64,000 nt of DNA from Lysobacter sp. MMG2 (GCF_016735495.2 NZ_JAERQY020000001.1:1116001-1180000), one strand, 5' to 3'. Positions 37,290-47,829 are shown, counted from the first letter of the stretch. The notes: generated by a model from the sequence alone, not told the origin. Translations and numbers: made by a program.

Positions 37290-37820
37290 TTACACCCGCG
37301 TGGTCGGCTGAAGGATCTCGACCCAGTAACCGTCCGGGTCCTTGATGAAGGCGATGTTCTTCATGCGGCCGTCGGCAAGGCGCTTCTGGAACGCAACGCC
37401 GAGTTGCTCGAAACGCGCGCACGCGGCCTCCACGTCCGGCACCGAGACACAGATGTGGCCGAAGCCGCGCGGCTCGCCGTTGCCGTCGTGGTAGTGGAAT
37501 GCGGGATCGGATTCGGTGCCGTGGTTGTGCGTGAGTTCCAGCACGCCGCGCTGGCTCAGCAGCCACTCGCCGCGCGCGGGTTCCTCGGCCGGGATCTGCG
37601 CCGGGTCGTCCACCAGCACGAGGAAGTAGAGGCTGAACTTCGCTTCGTCGAAATCGCGCCGGCGCACCAGCGTGAAGCCGAGCACGCGCGTGTAGAAATC
37701 CAGCGACGTCACCACGTCCTTGACGCGCAGCATGGTGTGGTTGAAGACGAAACCCTGAGTGGCGGCGTCGCGGGTGGCGGTCACGCCCGGGTTGGCGTTG
37801 AGCTGGTCTTGCAGGGACAT
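37290..37820 (-). CDS. gloA: Lactoylglutathione lyase (glyoxalase I)
   Basis: 176 residues from the ATG at 37818-37820. Converts the methylglyoxal-glutathione hemithioacetal to S-lactoylglutathione. Two beta-alpha-beta-beta-beta modules of the VOC fold with metal ligands in view: His in FNHTMLRVKD, Glu in LELTHNHGTESD, His in GFGHICVSVPDVEAA and Glu in GYWVEILQPTT. Ends convergently with otsA, 45 bp away; 58 bp follow the permease gene. Confidence 0.95.
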   Translation of the reverse strand: MSLQDQLNANPGVTATRDAATQGFVFNHTMLRVKDVVTSLDFYTRVLGFTLVRRRDFDEAKFSLYFLVLVDDPAQIPAEEPARGEWLLSQRGVLELTHNHGTESDPAFHYHDGNGEPRGFGHICVSVPDVEAACARFEQLGVAFQKRLADGRMKNIAFIKDPDGYWVEILQPTTRV

Positions 37821-37878
37821 GGTCGTGTCTTCGTTTCGTGGGGGCGAAGGAATCAGATGAGGGCGCGGGACGTCAGGC

Positions 37879-39483
37879 TCAATGTGCCGCATCCACGCTT
37901 TCGACCGGCGCCTGCCGTTGCAGCGACAGCAAACCCAGCAGCACGGCCAGCGCCACGTAGGCACCGGCGAACTGCCAGGCGATCGCCTTGCGCAGGCCTT
38001 CCAGCATCCACGGCCAGTAGATGCTGCCGCGCGGATCGACCGAATGGATGAAGCCGAACAGCGTCAGCGCCGCGCCGATGAGCAGCACCAGCGCCGCGCG
38101 GGGGAAGCGGTGTTCGATCATCGCCACCAGTGCGCTGGACCAGATCATCGCGGTGATGATGAAGCCGTTGCCCAGCGTGACGATGGTGGCCAGGTCCGGC
38201 AGGCCGTGGCCGTCGACGCCGTCGTACAGCGCGGCGAAGCGGTCCGGCGCGATCCACGCGGGATTGCCGACCTTGATCACCAGCAGGTAGGCGATGGACG
38301 GCAGGAACGCCAGCGCGACCGCGAGCGCGTGCCGGCGCGGGCTCTCGTGGAAGGCCTGCACGGTGATGTCCATGCCGACGTAGACGATGATCGGCGCCAG
38401 CACCGCGATCGGCAGCCACTGCACCAGCCCGGACACGTAGCCGAAGATGCCGCCCAGTCCGATGAACAAACCGGTGAGCAGCGTGTAACCCATGCGCGCG
38501 CCCATGTGCTTGTACGCGGGCTGGCCGATGTACGGCGTGGTCTGCGCGACGCCACCGCAGAAGCCGGCGACCAGCGTGGAGATCGCCTCGGCCAGCAGCA
38601 CGTCGCGCGTGCGGTAGTCATCGCCGGCCGCGCGTGCGCTCTCGCTGACGTTGATGCCGCCCACCACCATCAGCAGGCCGAACGGCAGCAGCAGCGGCAG
38701 GTACGGCACGGTGTACGGCAGGCCTTCGAGGAACCCGAGCGTGGGCAGCGGCAAGGTGAAGCGCAGCGGCGTGGCATCGGGCAGCTTGAAGCCCGGCGTG
38801 CCCAGCCCCGCCAGGCCCAGGCCGTAATACAGCACGGTGCCGACGATGAAAGCCAGCAGCACGCCGGGCATGCGAATCGGCAGCTTGCCCTTGGCCACCA
38901 GCACGTACATCAACAGGCCGAAGGTGACGAAGCCCACCACCGGCGAGCGCAGCGTTTCGATCAACGGCAGGAAGCCGAGCAAGGCGAGCGCAGCGCCGCC
39001 GATCGAACCCAGCAGCGCGGCGCGCGGCACCGCGCGCGTGATCGCATCGCCGAAGAACGACAGCACCAGCTTGAGCACGCCCATGACCACCAGCGAGGCC
39101 ATGCCGAGCTGCCACGTCGCCGTCGCGGCAGCGGCTTCGTCCATGCCCTGCTGCTTGAACGCGACGAACGCAGGCCCCAGCACGAGCAGCGCCATGCCGA
39201 TGCTGGTCGGCGCGTCCAGGCCGAGCGGCATCGCGGTGACGTCCGTGCGGCCGCTCTCGCGCGCCAGCCGGTGCGCCATCCACGTGTAGATCAGGTTGCC
39301 GACCAGCACGCCGAACGCCGTGCCGGGGAACATGCGCGTGAACACGACCTCGGCGGGGAAGCCGAAGATGCCGATCAGCGCGGCGGAGATGAAGCCCAGG
39401 ATCGACAGGTTGTCGACGACGAGGCCGAAGAAACCGTTGAGGTCGCCGGGGACGAACCAGCGGCGTGGGGTGGTGGGCGGCAT
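37879..39483 (-). CDS. NCS2-type solute permease
   Basis: 534 residues, about 12-14 membrane helices. N terminus WFVPGDLNGFFGLVVDNLSI and ALGLDAPTSIGMALLVLGP-like MPLGLDAPTSIGMALL match the nucleobase:cation symporter-2/xanthine-uracil permease group, in a branch also seen in plants and bacteria that carries MPPTTPRRWFVPGDLNGFFG. A conserved carboxylate segment GINVSESARAAGDDYRTRDV and GFCGGVAQTTPYIGQPAYKH fit the family's substrate helices. Substrate unknown; purine-type or sulfate-like anion transport are both possible. Confidence 0.85.
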   Translation of the reverse strand: MPPTTPRRWFVPGDLNGFFGLVVDNLSILGFISAALIGIFGFPAEVVFTRMFPGTAFGVLVGNLIYTWMAHRLARESGRTDVTAMPLGLDAPTSIGMALLVLGPAFVAFKQQGMDEAAAATATWQLGMASLVVMGVLKLVLSFFGDAITRAVPRAALLGSIGGAALALLGFLPLIETLRSPVVGFVTFGLLMYVLVAKGKLPIRMPGVLLAFIVGTVLYYGLGLAGLGTPGFKLPDATPLRFTLPLPTLGFLEGLPYTVPYLPLLLPFGLLMVVGGINVSESARAAGDDYRTRDVLLAEAISTLVAGFCGGVAQTTPYIGQPAYKHMGARMGYTLLTGLFIGLGGIFGYVSGLVQWLPIAVLAPIIVYVGMDITVQAFHESPRRHALAVALAFLPSIAYLLVIKVGNPAWIAPDRFAALYDGVDGHGLPDLATIVTLGNGFIITAMIWSSALVAMIEHRFPRAALVLLIGAALTLFGFIHSVDPRGSIYWPWMLEGLRKAIAWQFAGAYVALAVLLGLLSLQRQAPVESVDAAH

Positions 39484-39509
39484 GAAAGGCTCGCGGCGTG
39501 GGATGGAAG

Positions 39510-39532
39510 ATCCCGGATGGGAGATCCGGGAT
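39510..39532. repeat. Perfect inverted repeat upstream of the permease gene
   Basis: ATCCCGGAT (39510-39518) and ATCCGGGAT (39524-39532) with a five-base spacer, then a third partial copy GGGGAGATCC. It lies 27-50 bp upstream of the permease start and could be an operator. A degenerate copy of the CCCTCTCCC palindrome family follows at about 39554-39580. Confidence 0.5.
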
Positions 39533-39627
39533 GGGGAGATCCTAGCGGCTTTGAGCCCTCTTCCAACGGAAGGATTGGAATGAGGACATGGCGCAGGCAG
39601 CCGCGCATCGCCGGGCCGGCCGCCTGC

Positions 39628-40074
39628 TCAGAACGAAACGTCCACCGCGCCGCGCGCCCACAACACCGACTCATGCCCCGTCACGCGTTTCCACGCCAGG
39701 CGGATGGCCTCGATGTCCTCGCGACGCTTCGCGCCATCCTCGTGCAACACGACGAGCACCTTGCAGCGTTGCCGCACCAGCCGACCATCCTGCTGGAAGC
39801 GCCACTGGCCGTAGCCATCGAGCACGGTCAGACCGTCCGGGAAGCGCGGCGTCACTTCGCCGTCGAGGAACGCACGCCACTGCGATTCGTGGATGGTGCC
39901 GGTGCCGTCCTCGTTGCCGACGGCGAAGTACAGCTCGCTGCGGATCCAGCCGGCGGACTGCGCCGGCCTTGCGGCATCGCCCTGCATCGAGGCCGTGGTC
40001 GAGCCGGTGCTCGCGCAGCCGGTCAGCAACGATGCCGCGAGCACGATGGCGAGCGCGAAACGAAAGGAGGTCAT
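39628..40074 (-). CDS. DUF3574 lipoprotein
   Basis: 148 residues from the ATG at 40072-40074, which has AAAGGAGG-type Shine-Dalgarno on the plus-strand complement side poorly placed; the start is chosen because it directly precedes a lipoprotein signal (MTSFRFALAIVLAASLLTGC, Cys20). The body matches DUF3574: GWIRSELYFAVGNEDGTGTI, FLDGEVTPRFPDGLTVLDGY, and the closing SVLWARGAVDVSF. Likely lipid-anchored in the periplasm; role unknown. Overlaps the DCC gene by 4 bases, last in the rluD operon. Confidence 0.85.
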   Translation of the reverse strand: MTSFRFALAIVLAASLLTGCASTGSTTASMQGDAARPAQSAGWIRSELYFAVGNEDGTGTIHESQWRAFLDGEVTPRFPDGLTVLDGYGQWRFQQDGRLVRQRCKVLVVLHEDGAKRREDIEAIRLAWKRVTGHESVLWARGAVDVSF

Positions 40075-40487
40075 GGCAGGAACCTCGCGGCCTGTTCTGG
40101 CGTGGGAATCGCGCAGTGCTCGTATCGTCCGAAGATCCGGTAGCGATTTCGCGCGAACCAGCGATAGAGTCGGTCGCGCAGGCCTCGCGGCAACACGCGC
40201 AGCAGTGCCGCGATCCGCCACGCGCCACCCAGACCCGAGAGCACGCGGACGATCGCGTCCGTGTCGGTCCACGCGACGCCTTCTTCGATGAGCAGGAACG
40301 ACACGGGATCGTCCGCATCCAGTCCGTGCGAGATCAGCAGTGCGCGACCGCTTTCGCTCTGCATCGCGGCGAAGCGGTAATGTGCGCGGCGGTCGTGCCG
40401 GAGCAGGAACCGCACCCAACCGTTGCACACCACGCACACGCCGTCGAAGACGATTACCGCGTGCCCGCGATCGAGTTCAACCGACAT
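40071..40487 (-). CDS. DCC-family thiol-disulfide oxidoreductase-like protein
   Basis: 138 residues. DUF393/DCC family: VIVFDGVCVVCNGWVRFLLRHD contains the D-x-x-C-x-x-C motif that names the family (CVVC at about residues 18-21). The middle has YRFAAMQSESGRALL and the rest is basic with short helices. A thioredoxin-like redox role is predicted for the family but not shown here. Overlaps DUF4166 by 11 bases and DUF3574 by 4 bases. Confidence 0.9.
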   Translation of the reverse strand: MSVELDRGHAVIVFDGVCVVCNGWVRFLLRHDRRAHYRFAAMQSESGRALLISHGLDADDPVSFLLIEEGVAWTDTDAIVRVLSGLGGAWRIAALLRVLPRGLRDRLYRWFARNRYRIFGRYEHCAIPTPEQAARFLP

Positions 40488-41025
40488 CCAGCCACCCCCG
40501 GTAATGCACCAGCCGACCGATCCACGGCATCGCCGCGTTCACATCAAAACGGTAGCGATGGTCGCGTTCGTATTCGCGTGCAACGACACCATCGAACCAG
40601 CGCCGCGGCAACGGCACGCCCAGCGCGCGCACCTTCGCCACGCGCCACACGACCGCGTGGCCGCTTCCAAGCGCTTCCACGTCGAGGCGAAAACCGAACG
40701 TCACCAGCCCCAGTCGTTCGCACAACAGTCCGTCGCTCGCCCACAGGCGCGAGCGCATCGCGCGGCCATTGATGATGCGCGCCCAGCGTTCGCGATGCAG
40801 GGTGCTGTCGATCTCGACGTCGATCGTGCCACGACCTTCCGCCGGCAACCGCGTCGCCCACGCGCACAGGCACGACAGGACGCCGTGCCCGCGCTCCACT
40901 TCGACCTTGCCGTGATAACGATGGAATCCAACGCGCTCGTGCAATGCGCGCACGGTCGGCGGCAGATCGTCGAAACGCGCCGGAAGCAGCTGACGGTACA
41001 GCGGCGTCGGCGCGAGGGCGCTCAT
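40477..41025 (-). CDS. DUF4166 domain protein
   Basis: 182 residues from the ATG at 41023-41025, which overlaps the pgeF stop by 4 bases. Features of DUF4166: LYRQLLPARFDDLPPTVRAL and HGVLSCLCAWATRLPAEGRG in the N half, RWARIINGRAMRSRLWASDG, and a basic C end (RDHRYRFDVNAAMPWIGRLV). Function unknown; in other genomes the domain follows saccharopine-dehydrogenase-like or DCC partners. Soluble, no signal peptide. Confidence 0.85.
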   Translation of the reverse strand: MSALAPTPLYRQLLPARFDDLPPTVRALHERVGFHRYHGKVEVERGHGVLSCLCAWATRLPAEGRGTIDVEIDSTLHRERWARIINGRAMRSRLWASDGLLCERLGLVTFGFRLDVEALGSGHAVVWRVAKVRALGVPLPRRWFDGVVAREYERDHRYRFDVNAAMPWIGRLVHYRGWLDVG

Positions 41026-41777
41026 TCGCGCGGGTCGATCCAGAGCAGCGAAGCCATGCGGCCGGTGCGCTGGTCGCGGCGGTGGGAGAAGAAGCGTTGC
41101 GGTTCGCTGATCGTGCACAGCCCGCCGCCGTGGATGCGTTCGGGCGACATCCCGGCCGCCAGCAACCGTTGCCGCGCCAGAGCGTAGAGATCCACGCGCC
41201 AGTGGTGCGGACGCGTCGTCACGAAGGCGCTGCCGGCCGCCCAGTCGCGCGAGACGAAGGCGTCGTACACCTCTTCGCCGATTTCATACGCCTGCGGGCC
41301 CGCGGCCGGTCCGAGCCAGACGTGCATGCGCACGGGCGCGGTGCGCATGGCGGCGAGCGTGTTTTCCAGGACGCCGCCGACCAGGCCGCGCCAGCCTGCG
41401 TGCGCGGCGCCGATCTCGTCGCCTTCCTCGGCGCAGAACAGCACCGGCATGCAATCGGCGGTGAGGATCGACAGGACGACACCGGGCTGCGAGGTCACCG
41501 AAGCGTCGGCGGTGACTTCCTCCGTCGCCGGTTCGTCGAAACGGTGCACGTCGACACCGTGGACCTGTCGCAGCCAGCACGGCGCGGAAGGCAGGCGCGC
41601 CTGCTCGGCGAGCAGCGCGCGGTTGCGCTCCACCGCCTGCGCATCGTCGCCGGCGCGCAACCCCAGGTTGAGTTCATCGAACGGCGCCTGCGAGACGCCC
41701 AGGCCGTGCCGCAGCGTGGTGAATCCGTGCACGCGCGACGGTGCCGGCCACTGTGCATCGAGCCACGGCGCGGCCAT
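41022..41777 (-). CDS. pgeF: Peptidoglycan editing factor PgeF (YfiH, laccase-like domain)
   Basis: 251 residues. Multicopper-polyphenol oxidoreductase/YfiH family, now known to remove wrongly incorporated residues from cell-wall precursors (PgeF). Motifs: GFTTLRHGLGVSQAPFDELN, CWLRQVHGVDVHRF, VLSILTADCMPVLFCAE (Cys and Asp), IGAAHAGWRGLVGGVLE with the metal-site His, and LGPAAGPQAYEIGEEVYDAF. The rluD-pgeF order with a 3-bp gap is conserved in gammaproteobacteria. Confidence 0.94.
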   Translation of the reverse strand: MAAPWLDAQWPAPSRVHGFTTLRHGLGVSQAPFDELNLGLRAGDDAQAVERNRALLAEQARLPSAPCWLRQVHGVDVHRFDEPATEEVTADASVTSQPGVVLSILTADCMPVLFCAEEGDEIGAAHAGWRGLVGGVLENTLAAMRTAPVRMHVWLGPAAGPQAYEIGEEVYDAFVSRDWAAGSAFVTTRPHHWRVDLYALARQRLLAAGMSPERIHGGGLCTISEPQRFFSHRRDQRTGRMASLLWIDPRE

Positions 41778-41780
41778 CGA

Positions 41781-42767
41781 TCAGCGTTCCCGCTCGGCAG
41801 CGGCCGCTGTGTCGTCGTGCAATACGCGCACGAGATGATTGAAGTCGTCCGGTGCCGGGGCGGAGCAACGCACGGGCTCGCCGGTCACGGGATGAGCGAA
41901 TTCCAGCGTCTCCGCGTGCAGCGCCTGGCGCTTGAAGCCACGCAGCGTCTCGATGAGTTCCTCGGTCGCGCCGCGCGGCAGCTTCAACGGGCCGCCATAC
42001 AGCGGATCGCCGATGATCGGATGCTTGAGGTGCGCCATGTGCACGCGGATCTGGTGGGTGCGGCCGGTTTCCAGGCGGCATTCCAGCAGGGTGTGCGCGC
42101 GGAAGCGTTCGCGCAGGCGGAAGTGGGTGACGGCGTCGCGGCCGTCCTCGCGCACGGCCATGCGGATGCGGTCGCGCGGGTGACGGTCGATCGGCGCGTT
42201 GGCCGTGCCACCGGACACCAGCGCGCCGACCACGACGGCCAGGTACTGGCGGTGCACCTGGCGCGAGGACAGTTGCTCGATCAGCGCCGTATGCGCCTGC
42301 AGCGTGCGGGCCACGACCATGACGCCGGAGGTGTCCTTGTCGAGCCGGTGGACGATGCCCGCGCGTGGCAGCGTGTTGAGCGAGGGGTCGCGGTGCAGCA
42401 GCGCATTGACCAGCGTGCCGGCCGGATTGCCAGCGCCCGGGTGGACCACCAGGCCGGCGGGCTTGTTGATCACGAAGACGTGCTCGTCCTCGTACAGGAC
42501 GTCCAGCGCGATGTCCTCGGGCTGCGAATGCGTCTGCACCTCCAGCGCGGCATTGAGGGTGACGGTCTCGCCGCCGCGGACCGGATCGCGCGGCCGGACC
42601 TCACGCCCGTCCAGGCGGGCGTCGCCGGATTTGATCCAGGCGGCCAGGCGGGAGCGGGAAAAGTCCGGGAACAGCTCGGCCAGGACCGCGTCGAAACGAC
42701 GGCCGGCCGCGGCGTCCGGGACGGTCGCTTGCAGGAGGGCGGCCGGGGAATGGGAATCGGTGGTCAT
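41781..42767 (-). CDS. rluD: 23S rRNA pseudouridine synthase RluD
   Basis: 328 residues from the ATG at 42765-42767. Makes pseudouridines 1911, 1915 and 1917 in 23S rRNA helix 69. N-terminal S4 RNA-binding domain ([19 protein letters not shown]), then the RluA-family catalytic core with the catalytic Asp in [17 protein letters not shown] (about residue 148), [17 protein letters not shown] and GDPLYGG. Starts the five-gene operon that runs to the DUF3574 lipoprotein, and diverges from bamD by 79 bp, as in many relatives. Confidence 0.95.
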   Translation of the reverse strand: MTTDSHSPAALLQATVPDAAAGRRFDAVLAELFPDFSRSRLAAWIKSGDARLDGREVRPRDPVRGGETVTLNAALEVQTHSQPEDIALDVLYEDEHVFVINKPAGLVVHPGAGNPAGTLVNALLHRDPSLNTLPRAGIVHRLDKDTSGVMVVARTLQAHTALIEQLSSRQVHRQYLAVVVGALVSGGTANAPIDRHPRDRIRMAVREDGRDAVTHFRLRERFRAHTLLECRLETGRTHQIRVHMAHLKHPIIGDPLYGGPLKLPRGATEELIETLRGFKRQALHAETLEFAHPVTGEPVRCSAPAPDDFNHLVRVLHDDTAAAAERER

Positions 42768-42805
42768 CGGACGGGCAGGATTCAGGGCGGGCATGCGGGG
42801 ACTGC

Positions 42806-42811
42806 TATTAT
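42806..42811 (+). promoter_or_regulatory. Possible -10 element for bamD
   Basis: TATTAT in the context GCTATTATCC, 36 bases before the bamD ATG and inside the 79-bp divergent spacer. It matches the sigma-70 -10 at five of six positions. No good -35 at the right distance was seen, so this is tentative. Confidence 0.4.
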
Positions 42812-42846
42812 CCGGTCTTCGTACCTTCGGCGCCCGTCGAGATCCC

Positions 42847-43692
42847 ATGACCCTACGCTCCGCCCCTTCGCGCCTGCTCGCCCTGCTGCTGATCGTCGCC
42901 TTCGCCGGCGTGGGCTGCAGCAAATTCAAGAACAAGGACGCGGACGAGGGCGTGCCCGTCGAGCAGCTGTACGAAAAGGCTCACAAGTCGATGGTCAACG
43001 GCAACTGGTCGGCCGCCGAGACCACCTTCAAGCGCCTCGTCGCCCAGTATCCGTACGGCCCGTACACCGAGCAGGCGCTGGTCGAGACCGCCTACGCCCA
43101 GTACAAGGCCGGCAAGCACGATGACGCGATCAGCAGCATCGACCGCTTCATCCGCACCTACCCGACGCACAAGAACATCGCCTACATGTACTACCTGCGC
43201 GGCCTGAGCAACTCCAGCCGCGACACGGTGTTCCTGCAGAAGGTATGGACGCTGGACGCCAGCCGCCGCGACCTGGCGACCCCGCTTCAGGCGTTCAACG
43301 ACTTCTCCATCGTCGCCGACCGCTACCCGAACAGCCGCTACGCCGCCGATGCGCGTGTCCGCATGGCCGGCCTGCGCGACATGTTCGCCCGCCACGAGCT
43401 CGACACCGCCCTGTACTACCTGCGCCGCACCGCGTACGTGGCCGCTGCCGAGCGCGCCAAGTTCCTGCTGGAAACCTACCCGCAGAGCTCGTACCAGAAC
43501 GACGCCGTCGCCACGCTCGCCGCCGCCTACGAGGGCCTGGGCAACGAGGCGCTGGCCGCCGACGCGCGCCGCGTGCTGCAGCTCAACGATCCGAGCCATC
43601 CGTTCCTCGCCGGCAAGTGGCCGGACTATCCGAGCAACTGGCGCAAGCTCAATCCGTTCGCGGGCGAGAAGTCGGCGCTGGACAACGACTGA
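42847..43692 (+). CDS. bamD: Outer membrane protein assembly factor BamD
   Basis: 281 residues. Essential lipoprotein of the BAM complex. Signal peptide ending in the lipobox AFAGVGC with acylated Cys24, then five TPR-like repeats ([50 protein letters not shown]-like [57 protein letters not shown]). The C-terminal tail is short. Divergent from rluD, ended by a strong terminator. Confidence 0.97.
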   Translation: MTLRSAPSRLLALLLIVAFAGVGCSKFKNKDADEGVPVEQLYEKAHKSMVNGNWSAAETTFKRLVAQYPYGPYTEQALVETAYAQYKAGKHDDAISSIDRFIRTYPTHKNIAYMYYLRGLSNSSRDTVFLQKVWTLDASRRDLATPLQAFNDFSIVADRYPNSRYAADARVRMAGLRDMFARHELDTALYYLRRTAYVAAAERAKFLLETYPQSSYQNDAVATLAAAYEGLGNEALAADARRVLQLNDPSHPFLAGKWPDYPSNWRKLNPFAGEKSALDND

Positions 43693-43718
43693 CCGCTTCG
43701 GATTCCGCATCAGCAAAA

Positions 43719-43743
43719 ACGCCGCCCTCGGGCGGCGTTTTTG
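43719..43743. terminator. Bidirectional intrinsic terminator between bamD and nadE
   Basis: Stem ACGCCGCCC (43719-43727) and GGGCGGCGT (43730-43738), two-base loop, followed by TTTTT on the plus side and preceded by AAAAA for the minus side. It closes bamD and the convergent nadE. Confidence 0.93.
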
Positions 43744-43761
43744 TTTGCGCGCTCCGGCAGG

Positions 43762-45396
43762 TCAATGCCGGTAGCCGTTGCTGATCGGATACCGCCGCTC
43801 GCGCCCGAACGCGCGCCGCGAGACCTTGGGGCCCGGCGCAGACTGGTGGCGCTTCCATTCGCTGATGCGCACCAGGCGCAGCACGCGGTCCACGGTCGCC
43901 TCGTCGAAGCCGGCGCCGACGATTTCCTCGCGCGACTGCTCCTGGTCGACGTAGCGCAGCAGGATCGCGTCGAGCACGTCGTACGGCGGCAGCGAATCCT
44001 GGTCCTTCTGGTTCTCGCGCAGTTCCGCCGAGGGCGGCCGGTCGATCACGCCCTGCGGGATCACGCGGTCGCCGACGGTGTTGCGCCAGCGCGCGAGCTG
44101 GAAGACCTCGGTCTTGTACAGGTCCTTCAGCGGCGCATAACCCCCGCACATGTCGCCGTAGATGGTGGCGTAGCCGACCGCGTATTCGCTCTTGTTGCCC
44201 GTGGTCAGCAGCAGGCCACCGAACTTGTTGCTCATCGCCATCATCAGCGCGCCGCGCGCACGGGACTGCAGGTTTTCCTCGGTGGTATCGACCGGGTGGC
44301 CGGCGAACTGCTCGGACAGCGCATCGAGGAAACCCTGGAACGGCTTCTCGATCGGCACCGTCAACAGGCGCACGCCCTGCATGCGGCACTGCTCATCGGC
44401 CAGGTCGTTGGACAGGTCGGCCGTGTAGCGCGAAGGCATGCGCACGGCGGTGACGTTCTCCGCGCCCAGCGCATCCACCGCGATGGCGAGCACCAGCGAG
44501 GAGTCGATACCACCGGACAAACCCAGCCACGCCTGCTTGAAGCCGTTCTTGGCGAAGTAGTCGCGCGTCCCGCGCACCACGGCGCGCCAGGCCAGTGCGT
44601 CGCGGCTCTCGTCGCCGTCCTCCATCCACTGCACGGGCGAAAAACGGCGCGTGTCCGGATCGAAGTCCACCACCAGCCACTGGTCGGTGAAGGCCGCTGC
44701 CGCCGGATGCACGGTGCCGTCGCCGTCGGCGACGACCGAACCGCCGTCGAACACCAGCGCATCCTGGCCGCCGACGACATTGAGGTACACCAGGCCGACG
44801 CCGGTTTCCTGCACGCGCTGCGCCATCAGGGTGTCGCGCTCGGCATGCTTGTCGCGTTCAAACGGCGAGGCGTTGGGCACCAGAACCAACTCCGCGCCCT
44901 TGGCGACGGTGCTGGCCAGCGGCTCGGGGAACCAGAGGTCCTCGCAGATCACCAGCCCGACCTGCACGCCGTCCACGTCGAACACGCAGTCCTCGCGATC
45001 GGGATCGACATCGAAGTAGCGGCGTTCGTCGAACACCGCGTAGTTGGGCAACTCGCGCTTGCGGTAGGTGTGCGAGATGTGGCCGTCGCGCAGCACGCTG
45101 GCCGCGTTGTAGACCACGCTGCCGGCCGCTTGCGGCCACCCCACCACGGCGACGATATCGCGCACGCCGGCGGCGACGCGTTCGATCGCCGCCTGGCAGT
45201 CGGCGAGGAAGCCGGGCCGCAGCAGCAGGTCCTCCGGCGGGTAGCCGCTGAGCGCGAGTTCGGGGAAAAGCACGACGTCGGCGCCGTACTCGTCGCGCGC
45301 CAGTTCGATCATCGTGGCGATGCGCTCGGCGTTCTGCTGGACCGCGCCTACGGGGAAGTCGAACTGTGCGAGGGCGATGCGGAGGGGGTTCGGCAT
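43762..45396 (-). CDS. nadE: Glutamine-dependent NAD+ synthetase
   Basis: 544 residues from the ATG at 45394-45396 (MPNPLRIALAQFDFPVGAVQ). Amidates deamido-NAD to NAD. N-terminal nitrilase-like glutaminase with Glu in LFPELALSGYPPEDLLLRPG, Lys in PFERDKHAERDTLMAQ and nucleophile Cys in VGLVICEDLWFPEPLA; C-terminal NAD synthetase with the SGGIDSSLV pyrophosphatase P-loop (LGLSGGIDSSLVLAIAVDAL), KFGGLLLTTGNKSEYAVGYA and DRPPSAELRENQKDQDSLP. Such two-domain proteins need no separate amidotransferase subunit. Confidence 0.97.
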   Translation of the reverse strand: MPNPLRIALAQFDFPVGAVQQNAERIATMIELARDEYGADVVLFPELALSGYPPEDLLLRPGFLADCQAAIERVAAGVRDIVAVVGWPQAAGSVVYNAASVLRDGHISHTYRKRELPNYAVFDERRYFDVDPDREDCVFDVDGVQVGLVICEDLWFPEPLASTVAKGAELVLVPNASPFERDKHAERDTLMAQRVQETGVGLVYLNVVGGQDALVFDGGSVVADGDGTVHPAAAAFTDQWLVVDFDPDTRRFSPVQWMEDGDESRDALAWRAVVRGTRDYFAKNGFKQAWLGLSGGIDSSLVLAIAVDALGAENVTAVRMPSRYTADLSNDLADEQCRMQGVRLLTVPIEKPFQGFLDALSEQFAGHPVDTTEENLQSRARGALMMAMSNKFGGLLLTTGNKSEYAVGYATIYGDMCGGYAPLKDLYKTEVFQLARWRNTVGDRVIPQGVIDRPPSAELRENQKDQDSLPPYDVLDAILLRYVDQEQSREEIVGAGFDEATVDRVLRLVRISEWKRHQSAPGPKVSRRAFGRERRYPISNGYRH

Positions 45397-45507
45397 GACC
45401 AACCTGTGCGTGCGTTGTGATCCGCGGGAACGAGCCTCGAAGGGCTCACCGGGCTGCGCCTATTGTTCCAGATCCCGCAGCGCGGGTCCGTGAGCACGAT
45501 GCGCCAA

Positions 45508-45540
45508 CGAAAAAGGCCGCCCGAAGGCGGCCCTTTTCGT
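45508..45540 (-). terminator. Intrinsic terminator of sucCD
   Basis: Stem GGCCGCC (45515-45521) and GGCGGCC (45526-45532) with a CGAA loop, flanked by AAAA and TTTT so it could work in both directions. It is 18 bp past the sucD stop on the minus strand, with nadE 112 bp beyond in the same direction. Confidence 0.9.
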
Positions 45541-45557
45541 ACAACCACTCGCTGCGC

Positions 45558-46433
<876 letters not shown>

Positions 46434-46445
46434 GTCATCAGCCCC

Positions 46446-47612
46446 TTACTTGCCAGCGACGGCCGCAACGGCCTTCTTCGCGCCATCGTTGATGTCGTCG
46501 GCCGGGGTAATGGCCAGACCCGAGTTCTTCAGCAGTTCCTTGCCGGCTTCGACGTTGGTGCCTTCCAGGCGCACGATCACCGGCACCTTGACGTCGACTT
46601 CCTTCACCGCGGCGATGATGCCCTCGGCGATCATGTCGCAGCGGACGATGCCGCCGAAGATGTTGACGAAGATCGCCTTCACCTTGTCGGATGACAGGAT
46701 CAGCTTGAAGGCCTCGGTCACGCGCTCCTTCGTTGCGCCGCCGCCGACGTCGAGGAAGTTCGCCGGCTCGCCGCCGTTGAGCTTGATCACGTCCATGGTC
46801 GCCATCGCGAGGCCCGCGCCGTTGACCATGCAGCCGATGTTGCCGTCCATCGTGACGTAGTTGAGGTCGTGCTGGCTGGCCAGCACTTCGGTCTCGTCTT
46901 CCTGGCGGATGTCGCGCATGGCGACCAGTTCCGGGTGACGGAACGAAGCGTTGTCGTCGGAATCGACCTTGCCGTCGAGCACGGCGAGGTCGCCGTTGGT
47001 GAGGATGGCCAGCGGGTTCAGTTCGACCAGCGCCAGGTCCTTCTCGTTGAACAGCTTGTACAGGCCCAGCATGATCTTGGTCAGCTGGTTGACCTGCTTG
47101 GCGTTGAGACCCATCGCGAAGCCGAGGTCGCGGCACTCGAACGGCTGCAGGCCCTGCACGTAGTTCACGTGCAGCGAGTGGATGGCTTCGGGCTTCTCGG
47201 CGGCCACCTGCTCGATGTCCATGCCGCCTTCGGCCGAGGCGATGAAGGTGACGGACTTGGTGGAGCGGTCGACGAGGATCGACAGGTACAGCTCCTTGGC
47301 GATGTCGGTGCCTTCGGAGATCAGCACCGAGTCGATCGGCAGCTCGACGCCGGCCGTCTGGTAGGTCGCCATCTTCGTGCCGAGCATCGCGGCCGCGTAC
47401 TGCTTCACCTCGTCGTACGACTTGGCCAGCTTGACGCCGCCCGCCTTGCCGCGACCACCCGCATGGATCTGCGCCTTGACGACCCACAGGTCGCCCGGGA
47501 TGGTCTTGGCGGCCGCGACGGCCTCGTCCGGAGTGCGCGCGACGCGCCCGGTCGGCACCGCGATGCCGTAGTCGGCAAACAGCTGCTTTGCCTGGTATTC
47601 GTGAAAATTCAT
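46446..47612 (-). CDS. sucC: ADP-forming succinate--CoA ligase subunit beta
   Basis: 388 residues from the ATG at 47610-47612 ([20 protein letters not shown]); upstream in-frame codons are not SucC-like. ATP-grasp subunit of succinyl-CoA synthetase. Motifs: [20 protein letters not shown] near residue 44, [20 protein letters not shown], the signature [20 protein letters not shown] and [19 protein letters not shown]. Starts the sucCD operon; divergent from pilS across 217 bp. No strong promoter was picked out. Confidence 0.98.
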   Translation of the reverse strand: MNFHEYQAKQLFADYGIAVPTGRVARTPDEAVAAAKTIPGDLWVVKAQIHAGGRGKAGGVKLAKSYDEVKQYAAAMLGTKMATYQTAGVELPIDSVLISEGTDIAKELYLSILVDRSTKSVTFIASAEGGMDIEQVAAEKPEAIHSLHVNYVQGLQPFECRDLGFAMGLNAKQVNQLTKIMLGLYKLFNEKDLALVELNPLAILTNGDLAVLDGKVDSDDNASFRHPELVAMRDIRQEDETEVLASQHDLNYVTMDGNIGCMVNGAGLAMATMDVIKLNGGEPANFLDVGGGATKERVTEAFKLILSSDKVKAIFVNIFGGIVRCDMIAEGIIAAVKEVDVKVPVIVRLEGTNVEAGKELLKNSGLAITPADDINDGAKKAVAAVAGK

Positions 47613-47829
47613 GCGTCCACCGAGGGGAGTGAAAAGAATCCCCGCGGCCAGCGCCGCTGCGGGTCCCATGAGGTATCGGGACACCCGTTCGGCCGAGCGC
47701 GAGGGGGCCGTATTGTCGCCCATCCATGCGGCCCGGGCAAAACCGCCCCTCGGCCGACCCGCGCGCTGGCGGCCCGACCCGACCGCCGGCCATACTCGGC
47801 ACATCGCTTCAGCACGGAAGGACCGCCGC

